Positions 8,359-14,701 of a stretch of 46,258 bases of DNA are shown here, in pieces. Positions within the stretch are counted from its first letter, which is position 1; each line of letters opens with the position of its first letter. This stretch comes from a virus. The position numbers were made by a program, and so were the translations under genes. The notes beneath the pieces are model-generated. The model was not told the origin of the DNA. It saw only the letters and a list, made by a program, of their open reading frames with translations, and made no database searches. Where the stretch lies: the IMG/VR virus record IMGVR_UViG_3300028610_000318, positions 1 through 46,258 of that record; one strand, written 5' to 3'.

Positions 8359-8688
8359 TTAGTCTTCTATAAAAATAACTGGCTTATCCAATTCTCTGGC
8401 GATTTCAATCTCAGCGCTTACACCAGTCGATTCTTTCCATCCTTCTTGCATAAACACCTGTACTTCATCGCACCAATCTATAAATGTTCTGTCGTACTCT
8501 TTCCAGAATTCCCACCCCTTCGGCAAATCCCCTGCCAATGCTATAGGGTGTGTATGTGATATCGGGGAAAACACCAGATTGCCTTCACGCATCAGGGCGG
8601 CGGCAACTCTATTGATTTTTTTAAATCTCGCTTTTCTGATTTCTGGATTATCGTGCGAATAAGGAGTTGCTAGATATATTTTCTTCAT
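8359..8688 (-). CDS. DUF1937 / nucleoside 2-deoxyribosyltransferase-like protein
   Basis: A 109-residue protein starting with KKIYLATPYSH, followed by 'RFKKINRVAAALMREG..VFSPISHTHP', a central Trp-rich segment and a C-terminal 'SAEIEIARELDKPV.FIE'. This is the Rossmann-like pattern of DUF1937 and related deoxyribosyltransferase-fold phage proteins, which act on nucleotides or their glycosidic bonds. ATG at 8688 follows a strong GGGGGTGGG ribosome-binding site that sits directly behind a terminator hairpin (8701-8735), so expression may depend on attenuation in the leader L2. Confidence 0.85.
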   Translation of the reverse strand: MKKIYLATPYSHDNPEIRKARFKKINRVAAALMREGNLVFSPISHTHPIALAGDLPKGWEFWKEYDRTFIDWCDEVQVFMQEGWKESTGVSAEIEIARELDKPVIFIED

Positions 8689-8700
8689 TCCCACCCCCTA

Positions 8701-8825
8701 CACAAAAGGCCCAAGTGCAATGAAGCACCTGAGCCGGATAAACCAGAACTCGCAATAGGGTAACTGGCAAGAAAACCTTCGCGAGCCGATATGTTAAAGT
8801 CTGATTGTATTTGCCAGTTAATCAT
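8701..8825 (-). ncRNA. Pseudoknot-type leader RNA, copy L2, with terminator hairpin
   Basis: The predicted transcript start is the A of an ATG at 8825. TAACTGGCAA (8811-8820) is perfectly complementary to TTGCCAGTTA (8761-8770). GGCTCGC (8781-8787), within that loop, pairs with GCGAGTT (8747-8753) outside it (A-B-A'-B'). A hairpin at 8708-8735 followed by TTTTG then stands immediately before the GGGGGTGGG ribosome-binding site of the DUF1937 gene. A 46-codon frame opens at +1 and its TGA overlaps the downstream ATG. Confidence 0.65.
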
Positions 8826-8831
8826 TATGGT

Positions 8832-8859
8832 ATTATACCCCATCACTTACATATTGCAA
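8832..8859 (-). promoter_or_regulatory. Sigma70-type promoter for L2 / DUF1937 gene
   Basis: TTGCAA at 8854-8859 and TATAAT at 8832-8837, spacer 16 bp. The predicted start lies six bases downstream of the -10, exactly at an ATG. Confidence 0.75.
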
Positions 8860-8898
8860 GGAAAATCTTTTTATTTTTTTAGTTTGGTTCATTGGTTT

Positions 8899-9168
8899 TT
8901 AGCTGTTTGCTTTCTGGTTGTCACTAATGTTTAGGTAATGCTTACCCTCCCACAGCGAATACGGCTCAGGCTCCGCTTGTGATTGAGGCTCTTTAACGCA
9001 TTTTATCAAGGGTTCTTCCGCACCTTTAAAGCCCCATTCCGTAAGCACTCTGGCGCTAAACCGGGAATTATTCTCAAGGTTGGTGAAAGTGCCAAAAACA
9101 GTAAACTTGTCAATATATCTATTATATATTTCGCCATAAGCTACCGAAGATATTTCAATCCAATTCAT
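8899..9168 (-). CDS. Small hypothetical protein (89 aa)
   Basis: ATG at 9168 directly follows a GGGGGTGGG ribosome-binding site, which itself follows a terminator-like hairpin with TTTTAAT. The same order precedes the DUF1937 gene. The soluble product has an aromatic N-terminal half and a polar tail. No family recognised. Expression is probably governed by the L3 leader. Confidence 0.7.
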   Translation of the reverse strand: MNWIEISSVAYGEIYNRYIDKFTVFGTFTNLENNSRFSARVLTEWGFKGAEEPLIKCVKEPQSQAEPEPYSLWEGKHYLNISDNQKANS

Positions 9169-9171
9169 CCC

Positions 9172-9679
9172 ACCCCCAATTAAAAGACTGGCCCAGCCTG
9201 CAAGCCAAGCCAGTCCGCTTACGGCACATCGTGGCCACTGATGAGTGCTGGGTATTAAAAGACTCCATCGATACCGATGGAGCCGTAGATTTAAGGTGGG
9301 CATGGAAAGCCTTGCTAACCACAGAAGCACCTACGGTATCAGCGCCAGTTGCATGGCGGCAACCTGATAACGGACGGTGTTGCTCCGCCATTGGCGAACT
9401 ATCGGCATCTTCTGTCTTTATGCCCATAAAAAGGCCTACCCCAAGTAAATGAGATAGGCCTAATATAAATACGAGGGTCCAATCCTGCGTATTCAATACT
9501 GCACCAATTGGCGCTGTCTGCTTGTTTTCAAGAAAGGCCCCAGTCATACTTAAACGACTGAGGCCATATTTGACAAAACTTACAAGAAGAGAACCGGCAG
9601 GAACATCCCTGTAAGTTATTGTACTTCCAATTTGTATCTGCCGATTCGTCATATAAACCTTAAATTATTAAGTATCCAT
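9172..9679 (-). ncRNA. Long structured leader RNA, copy L3, with four terminator-like hairpins
   Basis: Behind a consensus promoter, the RNA 5' end ATACTTAA (9668-9675) is complementary to TTAAGTAT (9546-9553). The latter is the loop of a 10-bp hairpin (GGCCTCAGTC 9556-9565 with GACTGGGGCC 9536-9545). A second pseudoknot is nested between them: CGGCAG 9638-9643 with CTGCCG 9595-9600, and AACTTACA 9610-9617 with TGTAAGTT 9577-9584. Three further hairpins ending in T-runs lie around 9430-9460, 9263-9290 and 9183-9215. A 165-codon frame (9155-9652) spans the region but reads through all four hairpins; I treat it as leader or chance. Confidence 0.6.
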
Positions 9680-9685
9680 GCTCAT

Positions 9686-9713
9686 ATTATACCCTATTGG
9701 TTGGGGTTGTCAA
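9686..9713 (-). promoter_or_regulatory. Consensus sigma70 promoter for L3
   Basis: TTGACA (9708-9713) and TATAAT (9686-9691) with a 16-bp spacer. The predicted +1 at 9679 is again an ATG. Confidence 0.85.
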
Positions 9714-9721
9714 GGGAAAAC

Positions 9722-9856
9722 TCAAATTTTATCATAAATTAAATAATCATACTTATCTCTGCACACTTGGCAATCGTTACATTCGGCACAAACGCATACT
9801 GAATGACACTTTTCACAATCGCCGCAGCATTGGCAGTATTCGGTTTCTTTACTCAT
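9722..9856 (-). CDS. Ten-cysteine microprotein (44 aa)
   Basis: ATG at 9856 follows a perfect GGAGGTAGT. Ten of 44 residues are Cys, within residues 8-32, mostly spaced CxxC, CxC and CC. This density suggests a metallothionein-like or multinuclear zinc/iron cluster. Its stop is upstream of the L3 promoter. No family recognised. Confidence 0.7.
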   Translation of the reverse strand: MSKETEYCQCCGDCEKCHSVCVCAECNDCQVCRDKYDYLIYDKI

Positions 9857-10023
9857 ACTACCTCCAATAATAGGGCATCCTTAATCTGTTCATCAGTAGG
9901 AATCGCCTTCTGGTTGGGAATGCGGACAATATGGTAACAATCTTTGTATAAACACATAAGCACTTTTGCACGTCCATCCCACTCCATGCAGATACGATTA
10001 CATTTTGGGCACTCATACAGCAT
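9853..10023 (-). CDS. Zinc-ribbon microprotein (56 aa)
   Basis: A 56-codon frame from ATG at 10023, with CxxC at residues 5/8 and further cysteines at 12, 24 and 29. ATGA overlap with the ten-Cys gene. It follows the structured RNA L4 directly. Unknown function. Confidence 0.7.
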   Translation of the reverse strand: MLYECPKCNRICMEWDGRAKVLMCLYKDCYHIVRIPNQKAIPTDEQIKDALLLEVV

Positions 10024-10048
10024 TTTAATTCCTTAATAATAGGGCAGG

Positions 10049-10409
10049 GCTGCGACTTAGGCGCATAGTCAACCTCGCAGCTAGTGGTAATTGGGTTTGA
10101 AAGGTAGTTGGCAATGCGCCAAAGACTTGTATACCCGCTATGCTTACGTTACGGACTCTGCCTGTAAATCTCCCCCGGCAGGACTCGAACCTGCAAAGAT
10201 TCCGGACGCTATCCAGTGCTTTTCCAGTTAAGCTACAGGGGCATAAAAAAAGTCTACTCAGCGAGGGGAGAGTATCAGACAACCCCTCACGGCAGACTTT
10301 GGAAATGCTATTCAATTGTTTCGATACTCTTTTAGTCATCTTATTCTTTCTACATGCCCTCCTAATTTAACCCAATTACCATCAGTTAACTCAAAAGTGC
10401 CATGTTCTT
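10049..10409 (-). ncRNA. Large structured RNA, copy L4, enclosing a tRNA-like gene
   Basis: TGGTAATTGGGTT (10369-10381) is perfectly complementary, over 13 bases, to AACCCAATTACCA (10085-10097), 270 nt downstream. Between them lies an inner pseudoknot: AGAGTATC 10323-10330 with GATACTCT 10269-10276, the latter inside a hairpin closed by AAGTCT/AGACTT and GAGGGG/CCCCTC. That hairpin ends in seven Ts. The tRNA-like sequence follows. Downstream, GGCGCAT (10114-10120) pairs with ATGCGCC (10060-10066) across the outer stem, and GCTGCGA (10075-10081) with TCGCAGC (10049-10055), again interleaved. The architecture recalls large phage ncRNAs found near tRNAs. Confidence 0.55.
10171..10242 (-). tRNA. 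tRNA-like gene with aberrant anticodon arm
   Basis: Acceptor GCCCCTG pairs with CGGGGGA except at the terminal G-A. The D-arm GCTT/AAGC has a GG-containing loop, and the T-arm is a perfect GCAGG-TTCGAGT-CCTGC. The anticodon arm is odd: only CTGG/CCGG pair, around a seven-base loop ATAGCGT. This would give anticodon AGC, one base out of register with standard numbering. There is no encoded CCA. It could be a non-decoding tRNA-like domain. A terminator-like hairpin with seven Ts ends three bases before it. Confidence 0.7.
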
Positions 10410-10415
10410 GCTTAA

Positions 10416-10443
10416 AGTATATACTATATTTTGGCCGTGTCAA
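10416..10443 (-). promoter_or_regulatory. Sigma70-type promoter for L4 / tRNA-like region
   Basis: TTGACA (10438-10443) and TATACT (10416-10421), spacer 16 bp, just downstream of the stop of the gene at 10459-10860. Confidence 0.65.
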
Positions 10444-10458
10444 TTAAAATCTGAAAAT

Positions 10459-10860
10459 TTATTTGCCGTGATCGAATCGCCCCTCTTCCAGTATCGCTAT
10501 TGCCTTCCCGATTCTCTCATTTAGATTTTTAGCTACAACATCTCTTTTTACTTCCGTTCTAGTAAATAAATACTTACCGTCATTATATCTTATTTTCTTA
10601 TTGTACAAAGTGAAATCGATTTTGATTTCATTGCTGTCTTCGGCCAAAAACAGAGCCATAGAGAAATCTTTGAAAGCATCCAGATATAAGTAAAGCTGGT
10701 CAAGGTTGATTATTTCCAGGTCAACCCAATCATCATCATCTTCGTCATCGGCCCGGTTAAGGATGTCGGGTAGATTGTCATGGAATTCCTTGCTTATATG
10801 CTCATGCCCTGCTGATGCGATATCCACCCAATATTCTTCAATTCTTAATGTCATATTCAT
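10459..10860 (-). CDS. Acidic hypothetical protein (133 aa)
   Basis: Start ATG at 10860 lies eight bases after a GGAG. Residues 38-46 form an Asp/Glu cluster; the C-terminal half is basic and helical. No family recognised. It is the last gene before the L4 structured RNA. Confidence 0.7.
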   Translation of the reverse strand: MNMTLRIEEYWVDIASAGHEHISKEFHDNLPDILNRADDEDDDDWVDLEIINLDQLYLYLDAFKDFSMALFLAEDSNEIKIDFTLYNKKIRYNDGKYLFTRTEVKRDVVAKNLNERIGKAIAILEEGRFDHGK

Positions 10861-11024
10861 TTCAAACTCTCCAATAATTCCCTTATTTCCTTAACTTCCG
10901 GCGAATCCGGCGAGCCACTACCTTCAATGCCTCCTATACCAGTTTGCTCGTTGCGGAAGTCCATTTCTTCAAGCATCCAGGTTAAATGGAATGCGAGTTT
11001 TTTGATGATTTCCTTGTCAGTCAT
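10857..11024 (-). CDS. Small hypothetical protein (55 aa)
   Basis: ATG at 11024 overlaps the upstream TGA (ATGA), which favours it over a GTG at 11039. It has a helical N-terminus, a Gly/Ser-rich middle and a charged C-terminal helix. Unknown function. Confidence 0.6.
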   Translation of the reverse strand: MTDKEIIKKLAFHLTWMLEEMDFRNEQTGIGGIEGSGSPDSPEVKEIRELLESLK

Positions 11025-11239
11025 TTCTTTTTTGTACACCTTTTCTCGTAACCACTAAGCACTTCCCGCAACTTTTGGTAGACAACCACATTCATAAAGC
11101 TTTCGCAGCCGCCGACAATTTTCCTTATCTTTTCAAGTTCCTTACCGCGTTCCCAGCTTTCCCGCTCAGATTCTTCCAATAGGGACTCAAGCTTCTGTTT
11201 CCTTGCTATACAGCTTTCTCTTGTGCATCTTGCTGACAT
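11021..11239 (-). CDS. Basic coiled-coil small protein (72 aa)
   Basis: Preceded by GAGGA six bases before ATG. Glu/Lys/Arg-rich helices with four cysteines (residues 5, 10, 45, 68). No family recognised. Confidence 0.6.
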   Translation of the reverse strand: MSARCTRESCIARKQKLESLLEESERESWERGKELEKIRKIVGGCESFMNVVVYQKLREVLSGYEKRCTKKK

Positions 11240-11432
11240 TGTTTTTCCTCGAAACTATTCCTTTTAATCTGCTTAACTGGTGGGCCGTGAAGCCGTGGTT
11301 CTGGCTTTGGGCCTTACGTACCAATATACGCTCGCTCGGCGACATATCAAAGCCCTGCTCGCTTATTTGGGCTAATAGAGCCTTAGCCTCGTCGTCGGGC
11401 GCGAAAGCGTCTGTGCTGGTTGTGTAGTCCAT
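11187..11432 (-). CDS. Small hypothetical protein (81 aa)
   Basis: TAATG overlap with the upstream gene supports coupled translation. It has an acidic N-terminus and a basic C-terminus with a possible helix-turn segment (SPSERILVRKAQSQNHG). It overlaps the next gene by 53 bp, so one of the two boundaries may differ. Confidence 0.55.
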   Translation of the reverse strand: MDYTTSTDAFAPDDEAKALLAQISEQGFDMSPSERILVRKAQSQNHGFTAHQLSRLKGIVSRKNNVSKMHKRKLYSKETEA

Positions 11433-11644
11433 TATTGATCTCCGAACAGGGGCATTTCAGGTTCTCTTCTGTCAAGTCCTAACTGTTTCCTTACTTCTGA
11501 ACACCATACTTTATAAGGCCACATTTTACGCTCGCCATAAGGATAGGCTTCTCTCAGAGCCTTGCGCAGTTTCTTCATATCATCGCGTCCGGTTTCTGCG
11601 ATTACTTTAACTATAATCAGCCTGCAATGATCACGCCATTTCAT
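11432..11644 (-). CDS. Conserved phage protein next to ASCH gene
   Basis: A 70-residue protein with a 'LRKALREAYPYGERKMWPYKVWCSEV' type core, a pattern that recurs in phage genomes. Many positively charged residues suggest nucleic-acid contact. Function unknown. It overlaps the ASCH gene stop. Confidence 0.75.
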   Translation of the reverse strand: MKWRDHCRLIIVKVIAETGRDDMKKLRKALREAYPYGERKMWPYKVWCSEVRKQLGLDRREPEMPLFGDQ

Positions 11645-12296
11645 AGCTCACCTTTTCAAATTCTACAACCCATACCCACGGATTTACATCCCAGCCGTAG
11701 CCACGTTTTTTGTTTATTTCGTTCCACAAAGAATGAAAAAAGGGAACTGCATGGGTTGCTTGTTGTGTTTTCATTCCCTCAGCCATAGCGTCCTGAAAGC
11801 TTATATCCTGCACCCGTTCAACTCGTACAGATTTAACTTTAAGCCATGTTTGGGCGAAGAATTTCGGCATGAACAAGGGGGATCGCTTATGATAGCCGAA
11901 GTGGAACTTATCGCGTGGAGGTATAGCTGTTGGCTTGAACAAAACTTCTCTGCCATCCTTCGGCAATGTAGGCGTGAACCGTACTTTATTCCTTTTCAGC
12001 TTCTTGCACATCTGGTAAGTATCTTGGTAAATTCCCCATTGCCAGAATACTTGTTTCACCCAGAGCAAGTCACCGGGCTTGCCGTAGGGACAATAGTCAC
12101 CCAAAACATTACGGAATACCATTTCGTTATGTCGCTCCAAATACCCACCTCGCGGTTTGTGCCAATGCCCTGAAAAATCTCTGCCACTCCCATGAATGTG
12201 AATTTCACCGGGTATTATTCTCCTCGTCTGCGTTTTCCTGCCATCAAGAATTGCTTGCACCATTTCGCCTTTGAAAAGGATTGGATGCTCTTTCAC
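11631..12296 (-). CDS. ASCH-domain-like phage protein
   Basis: A 221-residue protein starting at GTG 12296 (GTGA overlap with the upstream stop). The N-terminal 'PILFKGEMVQAILDGRKTQTRRII' type segment is the hallmark of the phage ASCH-like family, a PUA-related fold thought to bind RNA or modified nucleotides. Further support comes from a Trp-Val-Lys-Gln strand near residue 78 and a 'VKSVRVERVQDIS..DA.AEG' segment at about 155-175. Confidence 0.85.
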   Translation of the reverse strand: MKEHPILFKGEMVQAILDGRKTQTRRIIPGEIHIHGSGRDFSGHWHKPRGGYLERHNEMVFRNVLGDYCPYGKPGDLLWVKQVFWQWGIYQDTYQMCKKLKRNKVRFTPTLPKDGREVLFKPTAIPPRDKFHFGYHKRSPLFMPKFFAQTWLKVKSVRVERVQDISFQDAMAEGMKTQQATHAVPFFHSLWNEINKKRGYGWDVNPWVWVVEFEKVSYEMA

Positions 12297-12400
12297 TTCA
12301 ACACCTCCAGCAACTTCTCAATCGTCACCCGGAGAGCTTTAGGCCCTATCCTGAGATAGCTTGTTTTTTCCCGTGATGCTTTGATTTGGTTCATAGTCAT
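12293..12400 (-). CDS. Basic microprotein (35 aa)
   Basis: A 35-codon frame coupled to both neighbours by overlaps (ATG inside the HNH gene stop; TGA inside the GTGA of the ASCH gene). Basic and helical; unknown function. Confidence 0.5.
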   Translation of the reverse strand: MTMNQIKASREKTSYLRIGPKALRVTIEKLLEVLK

Positions 12401-12966
12401 AATAAGTCCTCGTATTTCTGCTTGATTGCCCTCAGTTGTTCTTTAGTTATTATCCCAGCCTCTGCTTTATCATGGCAGTCGCGGCATAGGGCAATAAGGT
12501 TTTCACTAACGTCTTTGTCTGGGTTGCCGCCCATGCCACGAGCTTCTATGTGGTGGATGTCACAGGCCACGGAGTTGCAGACTTCGCATAGAATTATGTC
12601 GGCTATTGTGTAACCGTGGTAGTCAAGATATACCCCAACATGTTTCTTCATCCCCATCTCTTTCGTGAATTTTACAATTTGCTGTTCATGTCTTTTCTTG
12701 TGACAGTCCTTACATAGAGGTACTTGAGGTACATTCAATAATCTATCAAATATCAGTTGTGTAATTCCAGTCCAGTTTATTTTCGGTTCGTGATGGACTT
12801 CCAGCTTAACTTCTTTGCCTTTTGCTGCGCTTTGTTTAACTCCACAATCTACACATTTATAGCCAGACTTCTTTAACGCCGCCGCCCTCTCCCTTGATCG
12901 CAGCCAGAGTTGCCGCAGGGCATTCTTGATTCTGCTTCTGGGCGTATTTGGTTTCTTCTTAGCCAT
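12397..12966 (-). CDS. Tandem HNH endonuclease-like protein
   Basis: A 189-residue protein with two HNH/zinc modules in one chain. The first (residues 37-90) reads CVDCG ... EVHHEPK ... LCKDCHKKRH. The second (125-175) reads CEVCN ... DIHHIEARGMGG ... NLIALCRDCHDKA. Each carries the metal-binding Cys pairs and the His-His pair; the second is the more complete. The basic N-terminus may contact DNA. It could act as a nicking enzyme in packaging or recombination, or be a homing-type nuclease. Its start overlaps the upstream stop. Confidence 0.85.
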   Translation of the reverse strand: MAKKKPNTPRSRIKNALRQLWLRSRERAAALKKSGYKCVDCGVKQSAAKGKEVKLEVHHEPKINWTGITQLIFDRLLNVPQVPLCKDCHKKRHEQQIVKFTKEMGMKKHVGVYLDYHGYTIADIILCEVCNSVACDIHHIEARGMGGNPDKDVSENLIALCRDCHDKAEAGIITKEQLRAIKQKYEDLL

Positions 12967-13198
12967 TCTTAATCTTCCCTATGCAATGCTCTTTGCAGCA
13001 AGCATACATTCCGGTTGTGTCGGCCTTGTCCGGCCAATGTATCGTGCCCTCCCTTTCAGTGTACCATGCACAATCGGTATTGCAGTAAAGAGCTTCTTTT
13101 TCATCGTGTGGGAAATTAAAGGTTTCAGGGCACAAAACCGGTATTCCATTCTTTGTGTTAACCAAAAATCCCGGTTTTCTTATTTCTACTTCTCTCAT
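12959..13198 (-). CDS. Cys-rich hypothetical protein (79 aa)
   Basis: ATG at 13198 is preferred over TTG at 13213 because AAAGGAA precedes it. CNTDC and CCKEHC motifs suggest metal binding. Immediately upstream is an 82-nt long-stem RNA (13215-13296) that could regulate it. Confidence 0.65.
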   Translation of the reverse strand: MREVEIRKPGFLVNTKNGIPVLCPETFNFPHDEKEALYCNTDCAWYTEREGTIHWPDKADTTGMYACCKEHCIGKIKNG

Positions 13199-13214
13199 TG
13201 CATTTCCTTTCAAA

Positions 13215-13296
13215 TATACGAGGGCGACGGCAACCAGTCTCCGATTTTAACGGTATCTGGCCACCACTCACAACCGCGTACCGCCGCTCTCGTATA
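13215..13296 (-). ncRNA. 82-nt long-stem structured RNA in a 5' leader
   Basis: A 16-position stem with one mismatch and one G-U joins 13281-13296 (TATACGAGAGCGGCGG, minus strand) with 13215-13230 (CCGTCGCCCTCGTATA). Inside, CCAG...CTGG and CCG...CGG form a second hairpin. The element ends about 17 nt before the ATG at 13198 and starts four nt after the tRNA-Leu-like RNA. No T-run follows, so it is not a simple terminator. A riboswitch-like or processing role is speculative. Confidence 0.6.
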
Positions 13297-13300
13297 AAAT

Positions 13301-13456
13301 GGGCAGGCAGAGATTTGCACCCTGCATGAGACTGGGGATATGCTTTTGCAGCCTCTCATTTTCATCGGTTCTTCCCCGATTCCAGCCCACCATTGATTGC
13401 ATATTAACCAATGGATTGTCCAGATTCATTAGCGTCTACCTATTCCGCCACTGCCC
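13301..13456 (-). ncRNA. tRNA-Leu-like RNA, 156 nt, with expanded central domain
   Basis: The 5' end GGGCAG pairs with the 3' end CTGCCC. The canonical leucine-type D-arm (GTGGCGGAATAGGTAGACGC) follows the 5' end, and a five-pair T-arm with loop TGCAAAT precedes the 3' end. Normal leucine tRNAs are about 85 nt. Here about 70 extra nt replace the anticodon and variable arms and contain hairpins CCATTG/CAATGG, ATCGG/CCGAT and ATGAGA/TCTCAT, plus an ATATGC/GCATAT pairing between loops. No standard anticodon arm can be drawn. It could be a tRNA-like domain of a larger RNA, a decayed tRNA with an insertion, or a tmRNA-like form. Confidence 0.6.
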
Positions 13457-13538
13457 ATTAACTTATTAAAGAACTGGGCTTCCTTGCCCTGCCTGCTTCC
13501 TACCGGCGTCATCCAGTCCGTCCTTGTGGAGATTGTAG

Positions 13539-13823
13539 TTAGAGGGGGACGATCTTGAGCGAGCCAGCCGTGTTAATTAACTCTCTATCGATGATCTTGT
13601 CTCCATCAAAGGCTGCGCTAAACAAGTTAGTCATAGGGTTTGGACTTATCCTGTCTATAGATATACCTCGCCTAATATAAACTCTTTTTCCCCAGCCCTG
13701 AAACGTAAACCTCGTCCCATCGCAAGGTACTCTGCCCGGATACCAGCCGTCACGCCCATGTTCCGAAGACGTATTTTCGGTAGGTGTCTTGGGGTTCGTA
13801 TGCGGCGGAAGCGATACAGACAC
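13539..13823 (-). CDS. Possible hypothetical protein (94 aa, weak start)
   Basis: An open frame from GTG at 13823 with no clear ribosome-binding site. The C-terminal two thirds (from about residue 26) read like real protein, with a 'RFTFQGWGKRVYIRRG' strand pattern. The first 25 residues are Pro/Thr/Ser-rich. It may be shorter than drawn or partly non-coding. It precedes the tRNA-Leu-like RNA. Confidence 0.4.
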   Translation of the reverse strand: MSVSLPPHTNPKTPTENTSSEHGRDGWYPGRVPCDGTRFTFQGWGKRVYIRRGISIDRISPNPMTNLFSAAFDGDKIIDRELINTAGSLKIVPL

Positions 13824-13840
13824 GCTTGAACCACTCGATA

Positions 13841-14479
13841 CTAGTTTCCCTGAAAAGGGCGGACTTTCACCTCTACCTCGTCCAAGTCCTTGATAGCCTT
13901 GACGCCTGTGATCTTGTTCGCGGCGATCAGAGCCTTAGCCTTGGCGTTGTTTTCGTCGAAAGCCGGAATGTCGAATGCCGAGTAGATTACACGCTTCTTG
14001 ACGGACTCGATATTCCCGTTTTCGTCTTTGATCTTTACGTTCTCTGTTACTACTGCTGCAAAAATCTCCTGTGTCTTCATGCTCATACTTCCTTTCTGAT
14101 TAGTGTTAGTTATTGGTTCGTTAGTTACTTGTTCTAATACGAAATAGGGATAATCATATCCACTTGACAAATGAATCCCACTACTCTCTAAAATCTCTGT
14201 GATATTGGCCTCAATCCCTACTTCCATCCGCTTAACCCAAGCGTTGTCCCATCCGCCTTCTCCCTCGATAGCTTCCCTCACAACCCTTACCATGTCCCCT
14301 ACCTTAAAGCCTGATTCAGCTTGTTTGCGGATATAATCGTCTTTGTCCATCTTAGGCTCCGTTTCTTTTGGTTCCCATTTGTCCCAGTTTCCGTCGTCAA
14401 CACAAGTGCAATTAGTGCAAGGCTCTTCTTTTTCCCAATCCAAATCTTGATATTTGCATGTATCACACTCTAATTCCAT
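13841..14479 (-). CDS. Fused two-part protein: Cys-rich/SH3-like module plus 81-aa C-terminal module
   Basis: A 212-residue frame. Residues 1-45 carry C5, C8, C20, C23 and C25. Residues 55-110 have a 'GFKVGDMVRVVREA...GWDNAWVKRM' SH3/KOW-like pattern found alone in other phage proteins. Residues 132-212 form a distinct alpha/beta module with its own in-frame ATG at 14086, preceded by AGAAAGGAAGT. The second module may be made both as a fusion and as a separate protein. Preceded by GGAGATAAGAC. Confidence 0.65.
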   Translation of the reverse strand: MELECDTCKYQDLDWEKEEPCTNCTCVDDGNWDKWEPKETEPKMDKDDYIRKQAESGFKVGDMVRVVREAIEGEGGWDNAWVKRMEVGIEANITEILESSGIHLSSGYDYPYFVLEQVTNEPITNTNQKGSMSMKTQEIFAAVVTENVKIKDENGNIESVKKRVIYSAFDIPAFDENNAKAKALIAANKITGVKAIKDLDEVEVKVRPFQGN

Positions 14480-14517
14480 GTCTTATCTCCAAATAAAACC
14501 CTTGCTTGATAGAAGAT

Positions 14518-14685
14518 TTAGTCTTGCAAGTCTATTTCAACATTGGCAATCAAGGGACTATCAGAAGCCTTGTCAATGCTCCGGTTCGCTTCCTCGAATA
14601 AGGCCAGTGCCACTCTCTCGGTTTCACCCTCTGGGACTATAAGGATTGTAGAAATTCTTTCTTTTAATACAAATCGTGCAATCAT
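14518..14685 (-). CDS. Small hypothetical protein (55 aa)
   Basis: ATG at 14685 lies seven bases after GGAG (an in-frame ATG at 14691 is too close). It is the first gene behind leader L1. The soluble product has an acidic C-terminal half. No family recognised. Confidence 0.65.
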   Translation of the reverse strand: MIARFVLKERISTILIVPEGETERVALALFEEANRSIDKASDSPLIANVEIDLQD

Positions 14686-14701
14686 AATCATTCTCCAATA
14701 A

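Noticed and set aside
9155-9652. A 165-codon minus-strand frame upstream of the 89-aa gene
   Set aside because: It reads through four terminator-like hairpins and two interleaved helix pairs, and its C-terminal half has no protein-like pattern. Treated as part of leader L3.
10025-10339. A 104-codon minus-strand frame
   Set aside because: It runs through the T-run hairpin and the tRNA-like gene, so it is a chance frame.
10336-10443. A 35-codon frame beginning with TTG
   Set aside because: The start would coincide with the -35 box of the L4 promoter and no ribosome-binding site precedes it. The residue pattern looks protein-like, so it is a borderline rejection.
11733-12173. A 146-codon plus-strand frame
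   Set aside because: Antisense shadow of the ASCH-like gene, which has clear family motifs.
13301-13456. tmRNA or group I intron
   Set aside because: No tmRNA alanine-type acceptor (G-U pair), tag frame or usual length; the insert is far too short for a group I intron core.
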